Origin: a virus
Length of the DNA stretch: 56,193 bases
Direction: 5' to 3' (one strand)
Virus record (IMG/VR): IMGVR_UViG_3300020198_001070
Coordinates: 1 to 56,193 of that record
How positions within the stretch are numbered: position 1 is the stretch's first letter; each line of letters starts with the position of its first letter. Shown in pieces: positions 33,949-43,194 of the stretch. The notes below the pieces were generated by a model. It saw nothing but the letters and a program-made list of their open reading frames with translations. It searched no databases and was not told where the DNA came from. The translations under genes and the position numbers were made by a program.

Positions 33949-34544
33949 TGCTAGACCATATTATAAACCATTGTAGAAATCATGAATTTATGTCTGGTGT
34001 TGAACGTGACCAAAAACGTATTACCAAAACAGCAGAAGTGTTCACACCATTAAAATTAGTCAATGATATGCTTGACTTATTACCACCAGAAGTATTTACT
34101 GGTGAATCATCAAACTTTCTTGATAATTCGTGTGGTGATGGACAATTTTTATCAGAAATACTTATCAGAAAAGTATCAAATGGCATCCCGTTTGAACAAG
34201 CATTATCTACTATTTATGGAGTAGATATCATGCAAGATAATGTTGCTTTATGTAGAAATAGATTATTATGTGGACAGGAACAATATAGACATATTGTAGA
34301 AAACAACATAGTCTGTACTGATGCATTAACTTATCATTACGCGTTTAATGGGGATATTGAGCCTAAAGTTGATTTATTGGCCCACTTAAACCCACCAGTA
34401 AAAGTGAAAAAACCAAGAAAAACTAAAGATACCACAACCGTGAAAAAACCAAGAAAAACTAAAGATACCACAACCGTGAAAAAACCAAGAAAAACTAAAG
34501 ATACCACAACCGTGAAAAAACCAAGAAAAAATAAAAAAGATTGA
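33948..34544 (+). CDS. methyltransferase SAM-binding half with basic repeat tail
   Basis: EVFTPLKLVNDMLDLLP and FLDNSCGDGQFLSEIL are the N-terminal and SAM-binding motif I parts of N6-adenine methyltransferases, but the protein stops after motif II/III (IYGVDIMQDNV) and has no NPPY. The rest is a tail of three and a half copies of KKPRKTKDTTTV. The upstream protein has NPPY but a poor motif I, so the two may complement each other. ATG overlaps the upstream stop. Confidence 0.75.
   Translation: MLDHIINHCRNHEFMSGVERDQKRITKTAEVFTPLKLVNDMLDLLPPEVFTGESSNFLDNSCGDGQFLSEILIRKVSNGIPFEQALSTIYGVDIMQDNVALCRNRLLCGQEQYRHIVENNIVCTDALTYHYAFNGDIEPKVDLLAHLNPPVKVKKPRKTKDTTTVKKPRKTKDTTTVKKPRKTKDTTTVKKPRKNKKD
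34407..34538 (+). repeat. 36-bp tandem repeat, 3 full copies plus a partial
   Basis: Near-identical 36-bp units at 34407, 34443 and 34479, then a partial copy; each encodes KKPRKTKDTTTV. Perfect copy identity suggests recent expansion by slippage. Confidence 0.9.
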
Positions 34545-34569
34545 CACATTGAATAATACTTGGTATATT
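34541..34569 (+). promoter_or_regulatory. sigma70-type promoter before dnaK
   Basis: TTGACA, 17-nt spacer, TATATT, at the end of the methyltransferase gene; about 230 nt upstream of dnaK. Confidence 0.65.
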
Positions 34570-34751
34570 TCAGTACAAATGAGTTGGATATACATCACAT
34601 AGATTATATCAAATCAAACAACGCATTTTCAAACCTTATACCATTATGTAAAAAATGCCATGGACAATCTAACTATAACAGAGACAAATGGCAGAACAGA
34701 TTGACAGAAATAAAAATAATGATAAACTATTTGATAAATAATAACAGATAA
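34560..34751 (+). pseudogene. HNH endonuclease C-terminal relic
   Basis: The frame encodes LDIHHIDYIKSNNAFSNLIP and LCKKCHGQSNYNRDKW, the His-His...Asn...CxxCH core of HNH homing endonucleases, but no N-terminal part and no ATG (TTG at best). It overlaps the promoter above. Likely what is left of a free-standing homing endonuclease gene. Confidence 0.65.
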
Positions 34752-34798
34752 TCGCCATATGGGATTATTATTATAAACTCGCTTAATAGGAGAATAGC

Positions 34799-36700
34799 AT
34801 GAAAAAAAAAATAATTGGCATTGATTTAGGAACTGGTGTATCTTGTGTTTCAGTTTTTGAAAATGGAACATATAAAATCATCGAAAATTCAGAAGGGTCT
34901 AGAACTACCCCAAGTGTAGTGACTTATACTGATACTGAAATTTTAGTCGGAGTTGCGGCAAAACGACAAGCAATTTCAAATCCAACCCACACCATTTACG
35001 AAATTAAAAGATTAATTGGTCGTAAATTTAATGACAAAGAAGTCCAAAATAGTATCAAATCACTTCCATATAAAATAATTGAAGCTGAAAACGGTGATGC
35101 TTGGATAGAAGTTAATGGTAATAAAATTTCACCACAGCAAGTCTCTGCTGAAATCCTTCGAAAAATGAAATCTACTGCAGAAGAATATTTAGGGCATGCA
35201 GTTACTGATGCCGTAATTACAGTACCTGCATACTTCAACGATGCACAACGTCAGGCAACTAAAGATGCTGGAAAAATAGCTGGATTGAATGTAGAACGTA
35301 TTATTAATGAGCCAACTGCCGGGTCCCTTGCGTTTGGTCTGGATAAACAATCATCAACCGATAGAAAAATTGTTATTTGGGATACTGGGTCCGGTACTCA
35401 TGATATTTCGGTAATAGAAATATCAAACATTGATGGTGAACATCAGTTTGAAGTTATTTCAACCAATGGTGATTGCCATTTAGGTGGGACTGACTTTGAT
35501 AATAGAATTATCGAATTTTTAAATAATGAATTCAAAACAGAAACTGGTATTAATTTGCTAGATGATGTTATCGCACTACAAAGACTGAAAGATGCAGCCG
35601 AAAAAGCAAAAATAGAACTATCTAATACATTACAAACTGACATCAATCTGCCATATATTTCAGCAGATAATACTGGTCCAAAACACTTAACTGTGAAATT
35701 ATCTCGTTCTAAATTTGAATCCTTGATTGACGATTTAATTGATCGATCTATTGAACCTTGCAAAATTGCATTGCATGATGCAAACTTATCAATTTCTGAT
35801 ATCGATGATATCATTTTAATAGGCGGTTCAACTAGAATTCCTAAAATGCAAGAAGCGGTTGAAAAATTATTTGGTAAAGTACCAAGAAAAGATGTGAATC
35901 CAGATGAAGCTGTAGCAGCAGGGGCTGCCGTTCAAGGCGCAGTTCTCGCAGGTGACAAAACTGATGTACTATTATTGGATGTAACCCCATTAAGTTTAGG
36001 GATCGAAACAATGGGTGGGGTATTTACCAAGTTGATTCAAAAAAATACCACTATCCCAACTAAAGCTAGTCAGACCTTTTCAACTGCAGAAGATAATCAA
36101 CCGGCAGTAACAATCAAAGTCGGACAAGGCGAACGTGAGTTATATCATTATAATAAGCAATTGGGTGAATTTAACTTAGATGGTATTGCGCCGTCCCCAC
36201 GTGGGATGCCACAAATCGAAGTTACCTTTGATATCGATGCGAATGGTATCATGCATATTTCAGCGCAAGACAAAGGCACTGGTAAGAAAAATAATATTAC
36301 CATCAAATCTGATTCTGGGCTAAGTGAAGATGAAATCAATCAAATGATTAAAGATGCGGAAACCAATGCGGAATCAGATAAAAAACAAAAAGAGTTGATT
36401 GAAGCACGTAATGGTGCAGAATCACAACGGCATAGTCTGCAAAAAGATTTTAATGATGTCAAAGATCAACTGACGGATGATGAACGTGCAGCATTTGAAG
36501 AAGCAACTTCTACCTTAGAAGAAGCAGTAAAAGGGGACGACGTTGAAAAAATCCAAGAATCTGTTTCTAAATTGTTTGAAGCAGCATCACCAGTTTTTGC
36601 TAAAAAACAAGAAGCTGAACAATCAACGAAAGACTCGGCAGGTGAATCTGATGAAGAATCAATCGACGCAGATTTTACAGAAGTTGACCCAGCGGAATAA
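34799..36700 (+). CDS. dnaK: Hsp70 chaperone DnaK
   Basis: 633 aa, full length: nucleotide-binding domain ([74 protein letters not shown]), linker [15 protein letters not shown], substrate-binding domain and helical lid, with an acidic C-terminus [14 protein letters not shown]. Two ATP-site motifs differ from cellular DnaK: GIDLGTT reads GIDLGTG and DLGGGTFD reads DTGSGTHD. No DnaJ or GrpE nearby, so it may use host co-chaperones. Good ribosome site (AGGAG). Confidence 0.95.
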   Translation: MKKKIIGIDLGTGVSCVSVFENGTYKIIENSEGSRTTPSVVTYTDTEILVGVAAKRQAISNPTHTIYEIKRLIGRKFNDKEVQNSIKSLPYKIIEAENGDAWIEVNGNKISPQQVSAEILRKMKSTAEEYLGHAVTDAVITVPAYFNDAQRQATKDAGKIAGLNVERIINEPTAGSLAFGLDKQSSTDRKIVIWDTGSGTHDISVIEISNIDGEHQFEVISTNGDCHLGGTDFDNRIIEFLNNEFKTETGINLLDDVIALQRLKDAAEKAKIELSNTLQTDINLPYISADNTGPKHLTVKLSRSKFESLIDDLIDRSIEPCKIALHDANLSISDIDDIILIGGSTRIPKMQEAVEKLFGKVPRKDVNPDEAVAAGAAVQGAVLAGDKTDVLLLDVTPLSLGIETMGGVFTKLIQKNTTIPTKASQTFSTAEDNQPAVTIKVGQGERELYHYNKQLGEFNLDGIAPSPRGMPQIEVTFDIDANGIMHISAQDKGTGKKNNITIKSDSGLSEDEINQMIKDAETNAESDKKQKELIEARNGAESQRHSLQKDFNDVKDQLTDDERAAFEEATSTLEEAVKGDDVEKIQESVSKLFEAASPVFAKKQEAEQSTKDSAGESDEESIDADFTEVDPAE

Positions 36701-36718
36701 AAATAATACAATATATGT

Positions 36719-36749
36719 GTGGGGTGCTCAAGGGAGACCCCACCTTTTT
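36719..36749 (+). terminator. intrinsic terminator after dnaK
   Basis: Stem GTGGGGT / ACCCCAC with a 10-nt loop, followed by CTTTTT. Confidence 0.8.
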
Positions 36750-36773
36750 CTTGCTTATGAAAGGAGAATTAAA

Positions 36774-37211
36774 ATGACACAATACAAACAACAATTAAGA
36801 ACAATTACCTCGTTAGATGCAGCAGCTCTTAGTAGAGCGTTAGTTGGATTTGATAGAATCATCAGTAGTAAATTAAATAGTACACAATCTAATTACCCAC
36901 CACACAATATACTCAAATATAATGAAACAAATTATGGTATTGAATTGGCAGTCGCAGGATTTAGTAAAGAAGAAATCAAGATCACAGTAGATCAAAATAT
37001 CTTATCTATTAACGGCGAACGTACAAACCCAATTTCAGAAGGCATTGAATTTTTGCACCGTGGGTTGGCAGCACGAAATTTCGTTGTTGAATTTCCATTG
37101 GCAGAATTTATGGAAGTCCGAGAAGCCGAGGTTAACAACGGAATTCTTAGGATTAGCGTAGAATACATCGTACCAGATGAACTCAAACCACGTCAAATTG
37201 AAATAAAATAG
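36774..37211 (+). CDS. small heat shock protein (Hsp20/IbpA type)
   Basis: 145 aa with the alpha-crystallin domain: YGIELAVAGFSKEEIKITVD, NILSINGERT, FLHRGLAARNFVVEFPLAEF and the C-terminal strand NNGILRISVEY. It holds unfolded proteins for DnaK, which is directly upstream. Own ribosome site (AAGGAG) after the dnaK terminator. Confidence 0.9.
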   Translation: MTQYKQQLRTITSLDAAALSRALVGFDRIISSKLNSTQSNYPPHNILKYNETNYGIELAVAGFSKEEIKITVDQNILSINGERTNPISEGIEFLHRGLAARNFVVEFPLAEFMEVREAEVNNGILRISVEYIVPDELKPRQIEIK

Positions 37212-37220
37212 TTTTTAATA

Positions 37221-37241
37221 TGGGGAAGTCAGACTTCCCCA
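37221..37241 (+). terminator. hairpin between hsp20 and clpS
   Basis: Perfect TGGGGAAGTC / GACTTCCCCA stem without a T run; may attenuate or protect the 3' end. Confidence 0.45.
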
Positions 37242-37262
37242 TTATATCAGGAAAATATAATA

Positions 37263-37562
37263 ATGTCAGATGTAAAATTTGAAGAATCAGTAAGTATCAA
37301 AGTTACTGAACCTAAAAAATGGAAGGTTATTATTTTAAATGATGATCATACCCCACACGCGTTTGTGATTTCGCTACTAATCGATCTTTTCCGTCATGAT
37401 GTCCAAAGCGCAACTGCCGTAACTACACAAGTCCATGAAACTGGGTCAGGCATTGCTGGAATTTATGATTTTGAAATTGCTGAAGTAAAAGCGGTTGATG
37501 CTACTAAACTGGCACGAGAAAATGGATTTCCATTACAAATTAAAATTGCGCAAGATGATTAA
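37263..37562 (+). CDS. clpS: ClpS-like adaptor
   Basis: Core motifs WKVIILNDDHTPHAFVISLL, TQVHETGSGIAGIYDFEIAE and DATKLARENGFPLQIKI follow ClpS. ClpS brings N-degron substrates to ClpA for ClpP; the phage form could redirect host ClpAP. 99 aa, with the acidic NDDHTP substrate/ClpA contact kept. Lies in the DnaK-Hsp20-ClpS proteostasis set. Confidence 0.88.
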   Translation: MSDVKFEESVSIKVTEPKKWKVIILNDDHTPHAFVISLLIDLFRHDVQSATAVTTQVHETGSGIAGIYDFEIAEVKAVDATKLARENGFPLQIKIAQDD

Positions 37563-37578
37563 CTTTTAGAGAACACAG

Positions 37579-38115
37579 ATGAGTTTAAAAGAATATACCA
37601 AAGATTTACATACAGAAATAGAAAAAACACAGTTTGCAAAACTGTTGCTTTCTGGTAACATCACACCTGCACACTATACCAACTACTTATATCAACTGTT
37701 GCTGGTATATTACCCAATTGAATTTGGTGCAAAAATGGTAGGGGCGCTGGATAATTTACCTGGATTGGAAAGGTCTGCACTTATTCTTGCAGATTTTGGT
37801 GAATTATCAGATACGCAATATAACGGGAAGTGGTGTCCAGCAACAATCAAATATCATAATTACCTGATTGATCTCATCAATGATGTTGACCGTCGACCAT
37901 TGATTAAAGCGCATTTGTATGTTCGTCACATGGGTGATTTATTTGGTGGGCAATATATTGCCAAAAAAGTGCCAGGCAGTGGTAAAATGTATCAGTTTAC
38001 TGATATGGACTTGCTGAAAACCAATATCAGAAGTTTAGCAACTGATGAATTAGGTGATGAAGCAAGAATTGCATTTAAATGGTCCATCGATATTATGAAT
38101 GAATTATATGAGTAA
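37579..38115 (+). CDS. heme oxygenase (biliverdin-forming)
   Basis: 178 aa: proximal heme His11 in YTKDLHTEIEKT and distal helix RHMGDLFGGQYIAKKVPG (family consensus GDLSGGQ). It opens heme to biliverdin, CO and iron using electrons from ferredoxin. The stop overlaps the bilin reductase ATG, showing coupled translation and metabolic linkage. Compact size fits phage HO forms such as ho1 in marine viruses. Confidence 0.92.
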   Translation: MSLKEYTKDLHTEIEKTQFAKLLLSGNITPAHYTNYLYQLLLVYYPIEFGAKMVGALDNLPGLERSALILADFGELSDTQYNGKWCPATIKYHNYLIDLINDVDRRPLIKAHLYVRHMGDLFGGQYIAKKVPGSGKMYQFTDMDLLKTNIRSLATDELGDEARIAFKWSIDIMNELYE

Positions 38116-38794
38116 TGTGTGGGATACCTTAGCTAAAATTCAAGTTTATTTTGAATCCGCGTTAAACAATTATGGTACCGAAATCCAAGAACCAGGGCTA
38201 GATAAATTTAATCAACCAGCCTGGATTAATAAAGTATGGACCAGTGAAGTTTTTAGACGTGCACATTTATGTGTGGTTGATGCCAGAGAAACAAAAGGGG
38301 TGTGGATGATGCATTGCTGCATCTTTCCGCATATTCACAACCCAGCCCCTATATTCGGGTTTGATGTTGTTGCTGGAAAAAACAAAATAACAGGTTGCTT
38401 CGTTGATTATAGTCCAGCTGGTGACCCATACCATCCATTATTGGAATGGTTTGGACAGATTACGCATGATTTACTCTGGAAAAAAACGAGAGAATTACCG
38501 GAATGGGGCAAAAGAATTTTCAGTGAAAACATGGTTGCAGCAAGTAATGTACAAACCGATCTCGAACTACAACAAATTTACGATGTAGCGACTAATGGTA
38601 TAGAATACTATTTAGTGGATGTCGGTGATACCAATGATACAGCCGACGACACAGCAGAGTCACAAAACTTATATACATCAAATCAAAAACTTAACCCACA
38701 TACACCAAAAGTAATGACATCGCTAGGGTTGTTCGATGATGATGTCACTACTTTTATCAACGAATGTTTATTCCCATCAATAATTAAAGTATGA
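38108..38794 (+). CDS. ferredoxin-dependent bilin reductase (PcyX/PebS type)
   Basis: 228 aa. The segments MMHCCIFPHIHNPAPIFGFD, DVVAGKNKITGCFVDYSP and ELPEWGKRIFSENMV follow the FDBR family, with the catalytic Asp in GFDVVAG. Family members reduce biliverdin to phycobilins; phage forms PebS and PcyX make phycoerythrobilin in two steps. I place it nearer these than PcyA by size and context, but a tree is needed. ATG overlaps the HO stop. Confidence 0.85.
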   Translation: MSNVWDTLAKIQVYFESALNNYGTEIQEPGLDKFNQPAWINKVWTSEVFRRAHLCVVDARETKGVWMMHCCIFPHIHNPAPIFGFDVVAGKNKITGCFVDYSPAGDPYHPLLEWFGQITHDLLWKKTRELPEWGKRIFSENMVAASNVQTDLELQQIYDVATNGIEYYLVDVGDTNDTADDTAESQNLYTSNQKLNPHTPKVMTSLGLFDDDVTTFINECLFPSIIKV

Positions 38795-38801
38795 GTTAAT
38801 T

Positions 38802-38809
38802 CATAAATA
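38802..38809 (+). promoter_or_regulatory. T4-type late promoter (CATAAATA)
   Basis: One mismatch to TATAAATA, 37 nt upstream of csgF; could start a late curli transcript. Confidence 0.45.
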
Positions 38810-38846
38810 TCCCCCATTAAATAAAACTACATAGGGAGCATATTTT

Positions 38847-39335
38847 ATGAGTAAATTTGTAGGAATTTTAATGTTATTTGTAGCTACATCATTGTATGCT
38901 GCTGAATTACAACACACTTTCAATAGCCCAGCATTTAGTGGTATTGGGTATAGCAACCACGTTTTAACTTTACAGCAATTAGAAACTCAAGCAAGTGATA
39001 AAAATAAATCAGCTGCTGATGCGATAATTGCAAAAGCAGCATCAGAAGCGGCAAATACCCCATCTGCTAAATTCTTAGCAAATGTAGAATCTAGAATATA
39101 TTCACAACTTGCAAAACAATTAACTGATAGTCTTTTTTCAGAAGGTTCATCTTGCACAGTTGGTTCTGGAGTTTGTGGAGCAATACCAGATTTGGGTGGT
39201 AATAATGTCACTTGGCAAATGACTAATCAAGTAGTCAATGGCGTTATCCAACAAATGATTAAAATTGATATTACTAATAATTCATCTGGCCAATCGACTA
39301 GTATGTTAGTTCCAGCTGGAGCTTTTTACTTTTAA
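38847..39335 (+). CDS. csgF: CsgF curli accessory protein
   Basis: Signal peptide MSKFVGILMLFVATSLYA, then the CsgF N-terminal segment that plugs the CsgG pore (LQHTFNSPAFSGIGYSNHVL, compare the mature CsgF start with N-P-x-F-G-G), a helix, and a C-terminal beta part ending in VPAGAFYF. In bacteria CsgF sits in the CsgG channel at the cell surface and templates curlin nucleation. 162 aa. Confidence 0.85.
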   Translation: MSKFVGILMLFVATSLYAAELQHTFNSPAFSGIGYSNHVLTLQQLETQASDKNKSAADAIIAKAASEAANTPSAKFLANVESRIYSQLAKQLTDSLFSEGSSCTVGSGVCGAIPDLGGNNVTWQMTNQVVNGVIQQMIKIDITNNSSGQSTSMLVPAGAFYF

Positions 39336-39344
39336 CGGCGCATT

Positions 39345-40169
39345 ATGAAAAAATTATTAATAGTAACAACAATTATCTTTTTACAGGGATGCGCTACAGG
39401 AAGTTCAATTCACAAACTCATAACCGGTGAACAGTTTGATGATCCAGTTGTTGAACAATCTAAATTTTTACAAAAAGAAGAAAACTGGTTGGCACCTCCA
39501 GTTGGTGGACCTATTCCAATTGCAGTGTATGGGTTTCAAGACAAAACTGGTCAACGTAAATCAATACCAAATATCGCAAGCCTTAGTTCTGCAGTGACAC
39601 AAGGAGCTGAAAACTATTTAATAAAATCATTAAAAGATGTCGGTGATGGTAGATGGTTCATTCCAGTTGAGCGTGTTTCATTGGAGAATCTAATAAAAGA
39701 ACGACAAATGATTAGACAAGCACGAGAATTTTTCCAAGGTAAAGATGCACAACCATTACCAGCAATGACGTTTGCTGGTGTGATGGCCGAAGGTGCGATT
39801 GTTGGTTATGATAGTAATACAACAACGGGTGGTGCTGGTGTAAGATTTTTTGGTATTGGTGGAGAAACACAATACCAAAGCGATACAGTAACAGTAAGTT
39901 TAAGAATTATATCAATCACATCTGGTGAAATATTAACTTCTGTTATTGTTACTAAAACCGTATTAAGCTACATGGACAAATTAGGTGTATTACGTTTTAT
40001 CGCATCTGATGCAAAAGCGATTGAAGCTGAAGTAGGTGGTAGTATAAACGAAAGTATTAATAGAGCAACTAATAAAGCAATTCAAGCTGCTGTTATTGAT
40101 ACAATCAAAGATGGAGCAAAGAAAGGACATTGGGCATTTAAAGATATACCAAATCCTTATATAAAATAA
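39345..40169 (+). CDS. csgG: CsgG curli secretion channel lipoprotein
   Basis: Lipobox LQGCATG near residue 16, then CsgG motifs: VYGFQDKTGQRKSIPN, AENYLIKSLKDVGDGRWFIP, VERVSLENLIKERQMIRQ, TFAGVMAEGAIVGYDSN and VSLRIISITSGEILTSV. CsgG forms a nonameric outer-membrane pore that exports curlins. 274 aa fits the family. 9 nt after csgF, so one operon. Phage copies are known from some marine phages; the benefit is unsettled. Confidence 0.93.
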   Translation: MKKLLIVTTIIFLQGCATGSSIHKLITGEQFDDPVVEQSKFLQKEENWLAPPVGGPIPIAVYGFQDKTGQRKSIPNIASLSSAVTQGAENYLIKSLKDVGDGRWFIPVERVSLENLIKERQMIRQAREFFQGKDAQPLPAMTFAGVMAEGAIVGYDSNTTTGGAGVRFFGIGGETQYQSDTVTVSLRIISITSGEILTSVIVTKTVLSYMDKLGVLRFIASDAKAIEAEVGGSINESINRATNKAIQAAVIDTIKDGAKKGHWAFKDIPNPYIK

Positions 40170-40207
40170 AGGAGCGTGGTTAAGGCAACTTAACTAATGT
40201 AAATATT

Positions 40208-40996
40208 ATGAAACGAACAACCATAAGTTTAGTAGTAACATCGTTATTTGTTAGCCAAGTTGCATTAGCAACTAATACAGGACAAAATAACGTATATATA
40301 GAACAAGTTGGCAATGCTAATACTATCACGATTGACCAAATAGGTGGAACTAACAATGTAGGTGGAGTAACTACTACAACATTAACATATGGAAATGATA
40401 ATGTTATATCTGCATTCACCCCAACAGCGGCTAGTGCACTAAATTATGCAACTATAACAGGAAGTTCTAATATTGTTACTTTGAGTCATACTGGTGACAA
40501 CAACTGGGCACAGTACAATATCAACGGTGGAACTAATACCTATTCAAGTACAATTATTGGCAGTAGTAATAAAACAAAATTAACTATTGGAACTTCTGGC
40601 CAGAATGGTGCTAAAAGTGATAACATTATTACTGAAATAATTAATGGTGATTTAAACTATTTGATTCAAACACTAACAAAAGGAAGCATTAATAGTTATA
40701 ATGAAATGATAGGTAATAGCAATCAAATTACCACTCGTTTAACTAGCACATCAGGTGATGTTCATACAACGGTTACAGGAAGTAATAACTCATTGATAAA
40801 TGAACAAGATGATGGTGGAACAGGTCATCAATTAACACAGGAAATAACTGGTGGTTATAACTCTATTGTTACACAACAACAAGGAACAAATGATTCAGTT
40901 ATTAATATTAGCACATTAGGTGACCATAATAGTATTACTGTGCGTTCTACAAATTCATCTAGTATTGTTAATTCAAATATAGCTGTATCTAGATAA
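40208..40996 (+). CDS. curlin-like (CsgA/CsgB-type) repeat protein
   Basis: Signal peptide MKRTTISLVVTSLFVSQVALA, then imperfect curlin repeats with the S/N-x5-Q/N-x-G-x-x-N-x5-Q pattern, best seen at NVYIEQVGNANTITIDQIG. Later repeats are degenerate but Asn/Gly/Thr-rich. Probably the amyloid subunit or nucleator secreted by the CsgG/CsgF pore encoded upstream. 262 aa, longer than E. coli CsgA. Confidence 0.82.
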   Translation: MKRTTISLVVTSLFVSQVALATNTGQNNVYIEQVGNANTITIDQIGGTNNVGGVTTTTLTYGNDNVISAFTPTAASALNYATITGSSNIVTLSHTGDNNWAQYNINGGTNTYSSTIIGSSNKTKLTIGTSGQNGAKSDNIITEIINGDLNYLIQTLTKGSINSYNEMIGNSNQITTRLTSTSGDVHTTVTGSNNSLINEQDDGGTGHQLTQEITGGYNSIVTQQQGTNDSVINISTLGDHNSITVRSTNSSSIVNSNIAVSR

Positions 40997-40997
40997 A

Positions 40998-42083
40998 ATG
41001 TTGTGGATATTACTTTTTTTATTACCTTTAACTTCCTATGCAGATATAGGTTCTGTGTCAGAAGTTAATGGTTCTGATTGTAATATAGAACGAAATAAAC
41101 AAAAATTATCTGGTATTAAAGGTTCTTCTATTGAATCAATGGATATCTATATAACAGGTGGTTGTGTTAGTAACATTACATTTAAAGATGATACAAAAGT
41201 TAAAATTAACGAAAATAGTAGACTACTGATTGATGATTTTGTATTTGATCCAAAACAAAGTGATGCTGGTAAATTAGCATTAAAGGTCGGTATGGGAACA
41301 GTAAGATATGCATCAGGTCAAATAGCAAAAGCAAATCCACAACAAGTGGGTATAAAAACCCCAACTGCTGCAATTGCTGTTCGTGGCACAGATTTCACTA
41401 TGACAGTTGACGAAGCTGGTCAAAGCTTAGTTATGTTGATCCCTAGCTGCAAAGATGAAGCCGACGTAAAACAATATGAATTACAAGAAAATATATGCAA
41501 AGTTGGTAAAATAGAAGTTGAAAATTCAGCTGGAAAAGTTGTGTTAGATAAAGCATTTGAAGCAACATACGTCCAAAGTGAAACAACGATGCCTAGTCCA
41601 CCAACAATTGTCAATACGGTTGAATCAAAAATTAATAATTCATTAATTCTTGCTAAACCAATTGAAGTGCAACGTGCAGTAAAGGAAGCTAATAAATCTC
41701 CAAAAGATAAAGAAATGGAGGAATTAGAAGCTGAAGCTGGAAGACGTTTAAGTGCACAAGTTAAGCAATCCCAAGATGAAATTGACCAAGCTCGTGTCAT
41801 AAGATTAATGGAGCTTGCTGGATTACTTGGATGTAATGCAATATCCAGTGTTTGTGTTTCATGGGATAAACCAGATGCTGAAATGCAATTAAAAGGAAAA
41901 GGAATAGCATTTAGATTTTCACCTGATAAGCATTATGCAGAAATTAAAACACAAGGATTTGATTCAAATACTAGCATATCCGTAATTCAAGATGATATTC
42001 CAGCATCAACAATTATAGGTTCAGGTGATCCAGGTGGTAATATTGTTAATATTAAACAAAATAGTGGTGTATTAAAAAAATGA
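40998..42083 (+). CDS. secreted FecR-domain protein, 361 aa
   Basis: Signal peptide (MLWILLFLLPLTSYA), then a FecR domain: SVSEVNGSDCNIERNKQKL, KINENSRLLIDDFVF and QVGIKTPTAAIAVRGTDFTM. The C-terminal half contains a helical region and paired Cys. FecR domains also occur in surface and adhesin systems; here it sits between two curlin-like genes, 1 nt after the first and overlapping the second, so it is part of the same export cluster. Confidence 0.78.
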   Translation: MLWILLFLLPLTSYADIGSVSEVNGSDCNIERNKQKLSGIKGSSIESMDIYITGGCVSNITFKDDTKVKINENSRLLIDDFVFDPKQSDAGKLALKVGMGTVRYASGQIAKANPQQVGIKTPTAAIAVRGTDFTMTVDEAGQSLVMLIPSCKDEADVKQYELQENICKVGKIEVENSAGKVVLDKAFEATYVQSETTMPSPPTIVNTVESKINNSLILAKPIEVQRAVKEANKSPKDKEMEELEAEAGRRLSAQVKQSQDEIDQARVIRLMELAGLLGCNAISSVCVSWDKPDAEMQLKGKGIAFRFSPDKHYAEIKTQGFDSNTSISVIQDDIPASTIIGSGDPGGNIVNIKQNSGVLKK

Positions 42084-43192
42084 TTAAATTAATAGTGTTA
42101 TTTCTAATGTCATTTTCAGTATTTGCTACTTCATTTACTGATATTAAATTTGGACAATCACAAATAGCTGATAGTCAGTGGAACGTAAGTGCTTGTATGT
42201 ATACATCCACATGTCAAATTTATAGTAAAGCACCAGGAACTGCATATAAAATACCGTGGACATCTGGTAGACTTAGCTGGGCAACTGGAGATTATGTTGC
42301 ATTCGTTGCAACAGGAAATACAGCAAACCCTTGGCAAGCAATACAATATAATAGTAGTGGCGTTCAAAAAGCAGTTATGGGAAATGGTCATATTATTAAT
42401 ATGGGCACCAATTACTTATTTTTTGTTGGATACGATAATAACACTGGTCAATTATTTTCACCAACAACAGGAATGAATAGTTCTGCAGGGGTAACTTGGA
42501 CTGGAACATTAAATCCATCAGTTTCACAACTTAATACTGCTGCATCTAGTTGGACAACAGCACCGTTGTCACCTGGACAAACATATACAGCTGTTTCTAG
42601 TTTATGTTGTGGTGGAAGTAGTTCATCATTTACAGCAAATACCACTAATACATCAAAAGTTAATACATTCATCACCAGAACATCTGGTGATGATAAAGTC
42701 ACAGTAGAACAAATTGGATCCACTAATAGTATTATTATAGACCAATCTGGTACACCCAATAATTACACAAAATATTATAGTAATGGTGATTATAATTCAA
42801 CTACTATTTCACAATCTTCGTCTAGTACATCTGCCACGAATTATACTGAACTTTCCTTGGTTGGTAGCAATAATAATATTTCATTAACACAACAAAGTTC
42901 TGGTGGTATAAAAAGTGCATTTGTTGATATTGCTAATAACAATAATTCAGTTACATTATTACAAAAAGATAATGGGAATCATTATGCTGATATCACATTA
43001 TCGGGTGGAAATAAAACAGTTGATGTATCACAACAGGGATCTGGAAGTCACCAAGCTAGTGTAACATTATCTGGTCAGCCTTCTTCATTGAATTTGATTC
43101 AGCGCGGAAGTTCTACACAATTTTATTCAATAAATTTCAATTGTGCAACATCAGGTGGGTGTGTCGCAATTCAAGTTCAACAAGGTCAATAA
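42080..43192 (+). CDS. second curlin-like secreted protein, 370 aa
   Basis: Signal peptide MIKLIVLFLMSFSVFA, a Ser/Thr/Trp-rich N-terminal region of about 190 residues with a CC pair, then curlin-type repeats (DKVTVEQIGSTNSIIIDQSG; NNNSVTLLQKDNGNHYADIT; KTVDVSQQGSGSHQASVTLS). The fusion of a unique N-domain with curlin repeats suggests an adhesin-tipped fibre or nucleator. ATG overlaps the FecR stop. Confidence 0.78.
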   Translation: MIKLIVLFLMSFSVFATSFTDIKFGQSQIADSQWNVSACMYTSTCQIYSKAPGTAYKIPWTSGRLSWATGDYVAFVATGNTANPWQAIQYNSSGVQKAVMGNGHIINMGTNYLFFVGYDNNTGQLFSPTTGMNSSAGVTWTGTLNPSVSQLNTAASSWTTAPLSPGQTYTAVSSLCCGGSSSSFTANTTNTSKVNTFITRTSGDDKVTVEQIGSTNSIIIDQSGTPNNYTKYYSNGDYNSTTISQSSSSTSATNYTELSLVGSNNNISLTQQSSGGIKSAFVDIANNNNSVTLLQKDNGNHYADITLSGGNKTVDVSQQGSGSHQASVTLSGQPSSLNLIQRGSSTQFYSINFNCATSGGCVAIQVQQGQ

Positions 43193-43194
43193 TA

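Noticed and set aside
34337-34598. Two minus-strand Phe-rich ORFs over the KKPRKTKD repeats
   Set aside because: Mirror frames of the tandem repeat inside a clear plus-strand methyltransferase gene.
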